Positions 38,086 to 48,095 of a DNA stretch of 64,000 nucleotides are shown piece after piece. The notes beneath the pieces are model-generated. The model ran no database searches, had not been told where the DNA came from, and saw nothing but the letters and a program-made list of their open reading frames with translations. A program made the position numbers and the translations under genes. Source of the stretch: Symbiodinium natans. Its lineage: Eukaryota; Sar; Dinophyceae; Suessiales; Symbiodiniaceae. How positions within the stretch are numbered: position 1 is the stretch's first letter; each line of letters begins with the position of its first letter. Location: positions 754,501 to 818,500 of the forward strand of contig CAJNDS010000835.1 of the NCBI GenBank assembly GCA_905221605.1, given 5' to 3'.

Positions 38086-40138
38086 GACAAAAGCTGAGGC
38101 CCAGAAGCATGCCACCGCACTGGCAAGCGCTGTTCAGGATCGGGGCCTTATAGTCCGACTTTGATCCAATTGCGACCAATGAAGCGCAAAATTGATCCAT
38201 ACAGCCATACTTCCTACTAATGCATATTGGGATCAGATCCTATACTACTACAATCCCTGCCCTACAGCGAGGCATTTGGAACACACACGCTTTTGGGGGA
38301 GTAGGCTTCAGATGGCCACGGGCAGATCCGGGGTTTCCTGGCCTTGTGCCAGGCGAAGTTCGCGTCCGCTGCATCCTCAGGGTCCGGACTTTGAGGTAAG
38401 CAGCTTCTGCCTGCAAAGGGCAAGTAGCCAACCGAGACTCCGCAACCTTGCGGGGCGCAAGAGTGGGTCGAAACCAGAAGCAATGCGAAAGTTGAACCTC
38501 ATGGAACCCCATGGGGGCATTTCAGACTCGGACCTTCGAAAGCCTCGCTCGACTATCCCAGTGTGAGGTGCTAAGGCTTGAGGTTCCAAAGGTTACAATC
38601 GTCACCTTCAAATTGCCGGCTCTGAGGAAAGGCCAAGGCATCTGTTCAGTCCATGTAATCCGCTAGTTCCCAGCTGTTGTCGCAGTGCGGTTCAGCCAAC
38701 ACGCACCGGTTTCTCAGTGGCCGTTCGTGGGCTTGGCCCCGCCCATTATGAGGCACATAAGACGGAAGTAACAGGGCTTAGAACGTGAATGGTTACCGGC
38801 CACTCGAGATTCAGAACTTGGATATTGCTGGGGTCGGGGCCCGCTCCATCCGCCAGAAGGTCTCCGGCACTGACACAGAGGATTCTGCTTCTCGGCTGCG
38901 TTCTGTTTAGGCTGCAGGCGCAACGTCTAGCACAAAGCTCTATACACCCTGCCCTTCGTACGCAAGCAGCAATGATCGTGGAGCCCTGCCTGCTCAGCGT
39001 AACTTAAGAAATATAGGTTGCCGATGTACACTTGGTTTCAACATTGAGGACAGCTTAGGCTTCGGCAACTTTTGCGTAGAAGCACCCCTGAAATACAGGG
39101 AGGCAGGATGGGATCCGCCTATACACCTTCCTCCGTGGCTATCTTTTTGTGGAGAACTACATCATTGAACAGCTGCAGGTTGGATCACCTCACGCATGTT
39201 GTGTAGACATGTAGATAGCGAACACCGCCACACTCTCAGGTTCCCCAAAGAGGTCACAGAGCAAGCCTGCGGTGCGGTGAGGTTGTTGGTGGTTTGGGGT
39301 GGTTAGGTGGCATGACACAACTGGTTCCCGTGCCTGACGCAAATGCCTCATCAATCTCAGTATTTCAAATGCATCACCTTTTCCCGAAAGTTTGCCGCGC
39401 AGTGTGGCTGTTTGCTGTAGTAATGGACTGAGGAGCGCTAGGCTTGCAGACAACCACCCCCCCCCCCCCGCATAATCCTAAATTTTTAGGGTTTAGGGTT
39501 TAGGGATACCCGAGAAACCTAATAAGAGCGCACCGAAGGCCCGGAAGCCAAGGGCAGCCATTGCGACGGCCCTGAGGCAACAAGAGGAGGCCAGAGTTAG
39601 GGTCGTCGGAATTTTGCAGGGTTTATGGCATGGAGGGGCAAAAGGGCCTGCAGCTGTTGCTCCGGCTTGTGTGGATGGGGCTACCAACCCTAGACCCCGA
39701 ACATGAACGTGGGGTGGGAAAAAGTTGGCATGCCAGCAGTCATCCTGGCCAGGTCTTCCAAGAAGCTCCTGCGTTTCACTACGACCTGCTTCTCGCCGCA
39801 GTCTGGCCACCAAGCCATCCATTAACAGCTTTGAAGGAGTTGACTTGGGATCTGACTCAAATGATCCAGACCCTGGCAATGCGACCATCATCTGCACCTA
39901 ATCCTGACCTGAACAACTCGCACTTAGTGAGCTTTTGAACGAACGTGGTGGCGGCCTCTTGCCCTCGCGAGTAGTGGTCACAGCCTGGACCTGCAAGCCT
40001 ATGCTGCTTGGTGATGCAGACCGCCCTGCTGTCTGGCTGCGCCACCCTGAGCCCTAAAACCCGAAATCCCCTAACGAGGCAGAACGTGAGCTGGACGAGA
40101 CTGAGGCCATGCAGGACCGAACAAGCACACAGCCATGA
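33030..40138 (+). CDS. Multi-exon PX-domain protein (sorting-nexin-like N-terminal part)
   Basis: Three exons build a PX domain, which binds phosphoinositides on endosomal membranes. 33030-33090 gives [19 protein letters not shown], with the R-R-Y-S-D-F motif whose arginine contacts the phosphoinositide phosphate in PX domains. 33214-33263 gives [17 protein letters not shown], the Pro-rich loop. 33995-34030 gives [12 protein letters not shown], the helix with the conserved ARR-x-x-L-E pattern. The 33263/33995 join splits a CAG codon CA/G, which supports both boundaries; the 33090 intron uses a GC donor. Downstream candidates: 36159-36215 ([16 protein letters not shown]), 36997-about 37050 ([16 protein letters not shown]), 38353-38395 ([21 protein letters not shown] donor), 39107-39178 ([18 protein letters not shown], both splice sites good) and a terminal 40079-40138 ([15 protein letters not shown] plus TGA). 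I cannot name the C-terminal part. Upstream exons before 33030 are not identified. Confidence 0.65.
34041..34450. repeat. AT-rich insert with internal inverted repeats
   Basis: A stretch markedly richer in A and T than its surroundings and free of telomere heptamers, inside the intron after the third PX exon. CGAATGTACG at 34144-34153 is mirrored by CGTACATTCG at 34217-34226, and CACGAATTAAG-type text recurs inverted near the left end. Two short minus ORFs here look accidental. Confidence 0.6.
34751..34818. repeat. TTTAGGG array
   Basis: Nine to ten near-perfect TTTAGGG heptamers inside the intron of the PX-domain gene. Confidence 0.97.
36216..36315. repeat. TTTAGGG array, about fourteen copies
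   Basis: Near-perfect heptamers starting directly at the apparent GT donor of the exon 36159-36215, so the intron begins with the array (GTTTAGGG). Further arrays follow at 35337-35392 (upstream), 36872-36963 and 37097-37143. Confidence 0.95.
37688..38086. repeat. Compound CA / CAGAGA / CAGA microsatellite
   Basis: A 0.4-kb array that passes through zones: CACACA, CAGAGACGCA, CACACAGA, CACAGAGA, GAGAGACA, then (GACA)n and finally (CA)n at 38043-38082. It lacks stops in several frames on both strands, which creates T/Q/H/R-rich or V/C/L-rich ORFs up to 223 codons that are not genes. Confidence 0.97.
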
Positions 40139-40337
40139 CTAGGTCCAAGACCGGCATGGTCCTTGTCGCTTCCAGAAATTCTCAAACCCTAAGCCCTGAA
40201 CCCAGCAGATCTACAGATTTTGTTTCTTCTTGTACATGTTTTACATGTATGTGTATGAATATATTATACATGTACGTGTATGAACAGATATTTTTAATGG
40301 CTACCGCCAGTGCCGCCGACCCCAAATTTTCCAAGGT

Positions 40338-40364
40338 GTGGGGTGGGGGGGGGTGGGGGGGGGT

Positions 40365-40397
<33 letters not shown>

Positions 40398-40595
40398 GGG
40401 GGGGGGTGGGGGGGGGGGGGTGGGGTGGGGGGGGGGGGTGGGGGGGGTGGGGGGGGGGGGGGGGTGGGGGGGGGGGTGGGGGGGGGTGGGGGGGGGTGGG
40501 GGGAGGGTGGGGGGGGGTGGGGGGGGGGGGGGTGGGGGGGGGTGGGGGGGGTGGGGGGGGGTGGGGGGGTGGGGGGGGGGGGGGGGGGGGGGGGT

Positions 40596-40628
<33 letters not shown>

Positions 40629-40741
40629 GGGGGGGGGGGGGTGGGGGGGGGGGGGGGGGGGGTGGGGGGGGTGGGGGGGGTGGGGGGGGTGGGGGGGGGG
40701 GGGGTGGGGGGGTGGGGGGGGTGGGGGGGGTGGGGGGGGTG
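40338..40741. repeat. Poly-G tract punctuated by T, (TGGGGGGG)n
   Basis: About 400 nt of almost pure G on the + strand with single T (one A) at irregular spacing. Glycine-rich + ORFs and proline-rich - ORFs across it are artefacts. It has strong G-quadruplex or triplex potential and is a likely assembly trouble spot. Confidence 0.97.
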
Positions 40742-40967
40742 GAAGCGGAGCGCGGGCGGAGGGGCGGGCATGCACTGGAGCCCTTTAACAGTCATCTGAT
40801 CGAGTCTAGAAAGGCAAAGGGCCATAGGCCCATAAAACTGTGGGGCTAGGCACAGGGCCAGGGGACCATCAAGGGCATGGAGCCAGGGGGCCATGGCCAG
40901 CTGGCCAGGGGGGTTGGGGGGACGGTGATGGTGAGGGAAGTCAGGGGCGATGGGGAGGAGCCCTTTA

Positions 40968-41095
40968 AAGTCAGTCAGCTGATCCGGTCTACCAGAGGCC
41001 CGTAAACCCAGGTGGCCATGAGCCACTGGGCATAGGGCCGGGGGGGGGGTTGGGGGGGTGAGGGTGAGGGGATTGGGGAGTTGGGGAGGAGTGGG
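40968..41095 (+). repeat. Flanking direct repeat, left copy
   Basis: Contains AGTCAGTCAGCTGATC, then GTCTACCAGAGGCCCGTAAA, GAGCCACTGGGCAT, a G/T run and GGGGATTGGGGAGTTGGGG. The same blocks occur in the same order and orientation at 57381-57560. A more diverged partial copy sits at 40779-40850 (GGAGCCCTTTAACAGTCATC), so the unit is at least partly tandem on the left. Confidence 0.8.
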
Positions 41096-42169
41096 GGGAG
41101 CGGTCAGGGCGGGCGTGGATTGGGCAGAGATAGGCCGGCTGGAGTGGGGGGAGCGGTCAGGGCGGGGCCCTGAAACAGCAGAGATCGGTGAGGGGCGGAG
41201 TAGTCGGGAATGGTAGGTTGCACAAGATGCTTTCGTGTGCTGTTTTCAATCCCTGGCATCCCTGGATTGCCGAATCGTGTACGTTTGATAGCTGAGTAAC
41301 AGTTTCTTGCAAGGGAAAGTGAGTCTCCATGATGTCCATGGGCTGAGGCCGGGGGACTGGGGGATTCTGCGCGATCGTGGTTGCGGCTTCAGTTTAAGCG
41401 CTTTAAGTGCGGCTTCAGTTTGAGCCTGAGCGCTTGAAATTTGTGAAGTCAAGTTTGTTGTTTTCGCTTGTTGTGTTTCAAGTTCCATATCTTGCTCATG
41501 TCATGTCATGGGAAACCTTTGAAAATTATCGGAGAAGATGCTCAGTTTGGACTCGGACTCAGTTGTCGTTCCGAAGTTCTTGAAGTTCTTGATTAGTGGA
41601 AACTGATGTTGTTTTAGTTTTCGTGTATCAGTGTATCGTGTATTGATGCTGGGGCCGGCACTGGCACTGGGTGGGACGGCGACGGTCATGGATGGTCAAA
41701 TGGCGGGGAGGGGGGGGGCAGGGCGTAGCATAAAATTGCGTTATCGCCGGCGCAGGCCGCGCAGGTGTCCAGTAAGAGCCTTAATGAGCTTTCAGCCCTT
41801 CAGCTGCAGATTACGCTGAATCAAATTTGCAGGTTGTGATTTCAGACTAGGCAGGAACTGAAGTGTTTGTTGCCCAACTCCCCGCCGCTTCCTGCTTTTG
41901 TGTGCCACAAGCAGGCACAGGCAGGCAGTTAGTTGCTTTGGGTTCTTCACTCGTAGTTTTTGTTTGTTTGGAAAGTACGATGGCACACAAACAGAGAAAT
42001 CATCCTCATGACAGTAACTGAATTGGAGCCGGCTTGACAACTTGAGGTTGGCACGTCAAGCTTTGAGCAAGACATAGGTGCAGATGGCATCAGGGAATGA
42101 ACAAGCAGGAAGTGCACAGCTGTTGATTGATGTTGTGCAAAGCCATGGGTTCATGAGAGATTCTGGCGG
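41096..42169. other. Left margin of the long-ORF cassette, no gene seen
   Basis: G-rich up to about 41210, then mixed sequence. An ATG at 42085 opens a frame beginning MASGNEQAGSAQLLIDVVQS that stops after 35 codons (TGA just past 42187), overlapping the next gene in another frame. It may be the true first exon of that gene, joined by an intron or broken by a frameshift. Confidence 0.4.
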
Positions 42170-45100
42170 ATGTTCCTGCGCGCAATGCTGATATGGTGCG
42201 CGTCACTTGGGTATGTGCGAATCAATGGCAAGAGAATTTTCGTGCCTCACGAAGCAAGAACAGACGCCGTGGCCAAGCTTTTCGAGCAGGTGCAGGAGCC
42301 AATGGATGCAAATTCGATCTTCGGAGTCATGGAAATAGATCCTCCTGCCGCGCATGACATGTTGCAAGTGTACCCATCAGGTTCAGAACAACAAAGGCAA
42401 TTTTGGCACAATGTTGTACCAGATGCCCCTGTGTATTTTTTTCCTGTGTCTCAGAGTTGCCGCTTGCAATCGCCCGTGGAGATTTTGCAATGCTCGAATG
42501 CCAAGTTGAGAGGCTTCGTCGTGCCTTTGGAGGCTGGACAGGCAGTCCGATTGTGGCAAACCTTGCCAGAAGATTTTCGAGCTCTGCAGACATGCCCTGT
42601 GCCCCACATGGCTTTGAGACTGCCGCCTCAGCATGCAGTCCTATGCTTGCAAAAAACCTGGTCTCAGATCTGTCTTCCGGATGTAGCTGACACGCAGCGT
42701 CATGGTGGTAGCCGCACGCTATTCATTAGCTGGAAAGACCTGGGCCTTCCACCTCCCGCTCCAGTATACAATGGTTGCAACATTGTTTCAAATTTGCAGC
42801 TGGACAAGAATACGGCCTATGACATTGGGATTGCATTGCGAGGTTTTGCGAAAACCCTGCAGGCTTCTCAGGATGAGTTTGCAGATGCTGAGCTTGTTCA
42901 CGTCCAGAACTTGATATTGCTGATGTCAGATGTGCAAGAGCAGTTAGACCCCACGTTTTTCTTGAAAGCTTGCAAAGACATGTCCAACCGATCTTCTCTA
43001 CGATCATTGGGTGATGCTGCGAGAAATAGACTGAAGTATAATGTCATGTGGCTTGTCCAAGTCCTCCTGATGAGCGAATGTTTGCGAGATTCTTCGCAGC
43101 TCAGCGAGGTGGTTCTTGGAGCTGTCAGGATGGTTGTTCCCCCTGCAATCAGCGCTGTATTTGAAAGTGCGCTGCAGGAATCTGGCTTTCGATTCCCACA
43201 CAAAGGTACAGTTTCTAGATGGCGGTGTTTGCTGGATGGTGCCTTCATGTTGTGGTACAGACAGCAGAACGCAGCAAGCTCACATGTCCGGTGGATGATG
43301 ACAGACAGTTCTACTCAGCACGGTAGGACCTTCCAGTTGATGGCCACATTGTCACTCAGCACAGATTCGGCGCCGAAGTGCTGTCAAACATGCAACGATC
43401 TGATCAACTTGTGGTGCTTTGGATTCCATTCAGTGCCTACGGTTTCTGATGTTCCTGCCATGTCAGAGCACAGCGAGGCATCAAGCCTTGTTGTGAAGCC
43501 CAGCATTCATGAAGCAGAGAGTGGGTGCTTCAAATCACGTATTCGGTTGTTTTTACCCTTAAACCCTAAACCCTAAACCCCTAAACTACCCTAAACCCTA
43601 AACCCTAAACCCTAAACCCAGGTGCTACTCGGAGATCGACGATGAATCAGCTTTGGAACTTGATGAGGCGTGGATCAGCTACTTGAGGTCTGAACTAAAG
43701 TTCCACGCTTATCCGCCCGTCGTCCTGGGATCTGGAGGGGGTTCTCTGGCGCAAAAGTTTCATGCTGTGATGCATGCTTTCTTATTGGAAGCTGGCGACA
43801 GCGCAGATGCCGTGGGCAAACTGTGTGACGAAGTTTGTGTCAGCACCTTTGACCTCGGAACTGAATTCTCCTTGCCGAGAGTATGCCCAGTCCCTTTGCA
43901 GGAGCTGTTTCCTTGGGTCAGCATGCCTGAGAGTACTGTAGAATTCCACATGCAAGAGTCTGCTGATTTGGACGCGTTGCAGAGCCTCCTTGAGAATAGC
44001 CATGTGTACCAATCAGAGGACCGTCGAGTTTCGCTTTCAGGATCTCTTGCGGTGCCTGGGATACTTCACATAATTCACAACGCTGCGAACGATGTCTTGA
44101 AAGTAACGAAGTTGCTCGATAAGCAAGTGGATGCCTTGGCAGAAACGTGTAGGTGGCTGTCTGACAATCAGTCATGTTCTCGGCTGCTTGAGCGGTGCTT
44201 CTCATCCAGAGTGGGGCAGGAACTTCAAGTGCAATTGAAGAAGTTTTCATGCAAGGTGTATCGCCAGCGCTGGGGTTCGGTAGCGTTCTGTTGCGAGGCC
44301 CTGATGACAATCAAGCCAGTGATACTGTACGGCTGGTCACTTGACACGTACATGCGAGGGTCCAATGAGCATATATCACCTTCTTTGCGAACCATCAATG
44401 AGGCCTTGACTTCAAGCGTTTTCTGGGCTTCGTTGGTTGTTTTGAATCAGCTGTACGAGCTGGTACGGTCTGCTTTCAGGTGGTCAGAAGGATGCCCCTG
44501 CCACTGTCATCTGGACTGGAAGGAAGTGGACGTCCGCAGGCGACGCCTTTGGGAGGAGTGCCCTCTCAGAGGACTTCGAGTTCCGGAGCTGTGCGCCGGC
44601 GAGTTTTTCAAGATGTTTGAGGGGCTTCAGAGGTCTTCAGCTGTTGCATTAATGCAAGCCTTGCCTGTGGACTTGCGTGCGGCTGACAAGAGTGAGCTGT
44701 TGCAGAACTTCGAACGAGGCAGAGCCCACTTGTACTACACCTTTACATTGAAACTTGCCCCTTTCAAAGTTCCTCCACTTTTGGTGTGTGGAGCCGCGCA
44801 CCATTCAGCAGCCATTGCCAGAGATGCTTTGAGCCGATGCCTTGCCAGTTCAGACACCCATCCGAAGATCAAAGAGTTGCAGTCAGATCCCATTCGATCA
44901 GAAGCAGTCATGTTCTGTGATGACTCCAGTGAGCTCAGCGAGCTTCCGCATTTGCAGGCCTTCGTGACCAAACTAAAGTTTGCTTTCGCTGTGGAAAGGA
45001 AGATTGAAGGTGGCCATGCCAAAGTTTTTCGGAGAGGTCGTCCTTCATCATATCACACTGAAGCATTTGACAGCCTGGCTTTGCGTTTTCCAGAGATAAA

Positions 45101-48095
45101 GGCACAACTGCAGCACCGTGACTTTGTGACAACGCTTGCAAAGCTGCTTGACTCAGCTCGTTCCCCAAAGCAGCTGGTGACCCGGCTTGGGTTTCATAAG
45201 CATCCAGCGCTGTCAAGTGCCGGGCATCCTTGGAGCAAGCTTTATCGTCAAGTCATCTATCGTGGTGACAGGTTCACGTTGTACAGATGCTTTCCCCCAC
45301 GCATACACGTCCGGCCTCAAGCAAGTGTTCAGCGTCAGCCAGTTGAAGATGCGAAGCCTGAAGTGCAGGGCGCGTGCGGCTCAAGCCCAAGGAGCTCAGA
45401 AGCTTTGGTGGCCTGTCCTGAGCAGCGCGGCGATGTAGTGCCAACTGTTGCAAGTGCCGTGGGTCAGCAGGCTTCCGTCGTGCGAGATGCTGCACTGCGA
45501 GAACTGAGAGATCAGCTGGACAGCCTTGAGTCCAGTGAATCCCTTGAACATGCCCAGATGTATTCCTGCCCTATGCCCAAAGATGCCCTCCTAACCTTGA
45601 CACAGACACTCCATGCTGAAGATGTGGATGCTGAAGCCCACATGCAGAGAGTGAGAGCATGCAGCGAAGGAGATACGTTTATGTTCTTCAGTATTGTTTC
45701 GACAAGGCCCGATCGCGCAAAGATTGCTATGCAAAACCAGTTCCGAGAGTCTGACATTGCGATCTCTATTCATGAGCAAGTCTGTAAGAAGAAGCCTCAC
45801 GTGTGGGTGACCAGCACGCCAAGCAACGTAGCAACCGCAGGTGAAGTGGGCACAGACGCAGAGCATGTGACCCTCATGCTTACAACCCACCTCTTCCCTC
45901 TCTTGGACTTGCTGAAAGTTTCTCGCTGGAACGTCGAGCCCGAGGTTTGCTACATCATGGACATGGGTGGGCAGCTGAGGTACAGTGTTGCGCAGGATTC
46001 TGCAATTGATGCAATGGTGACAACGCCTGAGGGAGCAGACCTTGGAAACCCAGATGCCGATCTCCTTCGCGCTCTTTCTTCCTGGCAGGACTTCAGGGAG
46101 TGAGTGAACGAATTCCAGTCTGGTTAGGGTTTAGGGTTTAGGGTTTAGGGTTTAGGGTTTAGGGTTTAGGGTTTAGGGTTTAGCGTTTAGCGTTTAGGGT
46201 TTAGGGTTTAGGGTTTAGGGTTTAGGGTTTAGGGTTTAGGGGTTACGGTTTAGGGTTTAGGGTTGAGGGTTCAAGTCTTGCTTACGCTCAGGCATAGCTT
46301 GTTCGGATCTGTTTGGTGTGTCGCTGCCACCTTTTGTAACCCAAACGTGGGGAGCAAGCGCACAGGCGTTGTCATCGCGTGACCGTTCCGTGGCCATGGT
46401 TCTGGTAGTCTGCAAAGCTTCCTAATGTTGTGTCGCCTCCACAAAGGTACCGTACACCTTTGTCACGTGCAAAATCCTGCGCAGGAGACTGGCCTTGTGG
46501 ACCGCCGCCAGAATACCGTGGGCAGGACTCTCTGGTCTTTGACAGAACTTGGCAGAAAACATGTGAAGACGTGCTTCAAGCTTTCAAATTTCCAACGCCT
46601 CTTGCGGGTGGATGAGGGGATGGATCCTCTGGAGATGAGCAAGTTTCAGCTTATGCAGGCACTCACAGACCAGGGATGGACGATGAAAGTAGTGCAGCAT
46701 CAAAAGGAAGCCAAAGAGGTGAGGTCGCATCCTTTTCAAGCAGATGAAGATTCTGATCGTTTTTGGTACGTCAAGAAATACGATTCTCTGGATGACATCA
46801 AGCCAGAGTATTTGCAAGCGCTACTGCTGGCCAGCAAGCACAAACAGTCTGTGCCACATCTGGGGACTGTGAACCAGTACCGTGTAATCCTAGATCCGGA
46901 CTATATTCCGCCAGTGCCCAAGCGAAAACAAGTCTGGTTGTCAGAAGGAGATCTGGAGATGCTCACACTCCCCGATAAGAAGCCCCGCGTCAGACATGCG
47001 AGGAAGCCCAGGCTGCCGGCAGGCCCAAAAGGACATGATGCGATATGCGATGCCCCCGATGAGGCTGATGATGCGGCCCTGCCAGACCATGAGTGTGTGG
47101 ACGAACTCATGCAGCTGCTAGACGAAGCTGACGAAGACGCAGGTGAAGAGGATGGAAACTTGTCACTGTGCGCAGAGGAGATGGAGGCAGCTGTTGATGA
47201 TGCCGCTGTTGTTCCTGATGCTGGCGCCTCTCCAAGTAGCTCTGGGTCATCCTCCTCGTCATCATCATCATCATCCACGTCAGACAGTTCCGCCTCGGAA
47301 GAGGGTCAAGTGGGCCAGGCCTCTGCCAAGAGCAAGAGTGCCAAGGCCAAGGCCAAAACTGCCCCCAAGGCGGAAGCTACAAGTTCAGCTTCAGTTCCTG
47401 CCTGCATCCAGCCTCACCGCAAGGTCTTCGGCCGCAGCATTCCATTTGGCACTTGCTTTTTGACACCACGTTACAAACACAAGCAGCTCTCTGGGTACCA
47501 GATGACATGCACACAGCCATCGCACAATGTAGGAAAGAAGTGCACAAAGGAGACTTCTTTCGGAGTGGCTGGCAGCGAGAAGCTTTGCCGCCAGATGCTC
47601 AAGTCGTGGTTGGTGTTTGGGGCATCAGTTCCAACGCGTGAGAAGCATATGGGGGATGTGTGGAAAAACATTCTGGTCATGCGAGATGAGACTGGTCTTC
47701 CTGATGAGGCTACCTTGGACGCGGCTTGCGTTGACAGCTGGGATGACTACAACTCTGTTAAGGAGGCCTCAGCGTCTTCCAAACCTAAAGCAGCTTCTGT
47801 CCCCCCCAACAGAGGTGCTACAAGCTCTTCCTCGCTTGGAGCTGCAGGGAAGGGAGTGCCGCCGCAGGTTCATGCTCATATGCAGGACTTGGCCAATCGT
47901 GGGGCGTTGCCAATTACGACAACGCAGCAAAGAGAAAGGCAGCGATTCACTTCCGGCTCTGAGTATGGTGTGCCACACTTCTATGCAGATGCACGCCGCT
48001 GGGGCTACATAGGCCCGAACCTGCCAGCGCCTGAAGGTTACATTTGGAGATGTGGCGGACATTGCCAGTGGGTGCTTTGCGTGAGAGGGGGTTAA
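42170..48095 (+). CDS. DDE/RNase H-like, transposase-like multidomain protein, split by telomere-repeat introns
   Basis: Exon 1 (42170-43524) and exon 2 (43622-46103) join in phase 2 across a 97-nt GT-AG intron to give 1278 residues. In spliced numbering the pattern fits a DDE transposase-type RNase H fold: D379 in MMTDSSTQHGR, D529 in STFDLGTE, and E910 in AVERKIEGGHAK, with HIIHN, YRQRWGSVAFCC and a Cys/His cluster EGCPCHCHLD between. A third long frame, 46425-48095, likely belongs to the same gene: splicing GA/GTGAGT at 46099 to the AG at 46408 keeps phase. It carries a GW-type block (LTDQGWTMKVV, FWYVKKYDS), an acidic and Ser-rich linker near 47050-47300 and a Cys/His C-terminal domain (IPFGTCFLTP to CTKETSFGV). 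The family resembles multicopy dinoflagellate proteins I recall. The start is uncertain; 42170 is the first ATG of the open frame. Confidence 0.7.
43525..43621 (+). other. 97-nt intron composed mainly of CCCTAAA heptamers
   Basis: GT at 43525 and AG at 43620-43621. Removing it joins codons GG/G and restores one open frame across D379 and D529. About 60 of 97 nt are CCCTAAA-type repeats. The hexamer GGTGCT spans both junctions (43524-43529 and 43621-43626), like the target-site duplication left by an introner-type insertion. Confidence 0.75.
46123..46272. repeat. TTTAGGG array, about twenty copies, in a probable second intron
   Basis: Near-perfect heptamers with a few TTTAGCG variants, between the stop of the 43622-46103 frame and the 46425 frame. 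A GTGAGT donor overlaps the stop codon at 46100-46105, and an AG at 46407-46408 gives the matching phase, so the array may be intronic. Confidence 0.9.

Noticed and set aside
37374-38200. ORFs of 160-223 codons rich in T, Q, R, H or C, V, L
   Set aside because: They are frames through the compound CA/CAGA microsatellite, with short unrelated ends.
40135-41026. Glycine-rich + and proline-rich - ORFs of up to 241 codons
   Set aside because: They come from the poly-G/T tract and have no protein-like segment of their own.
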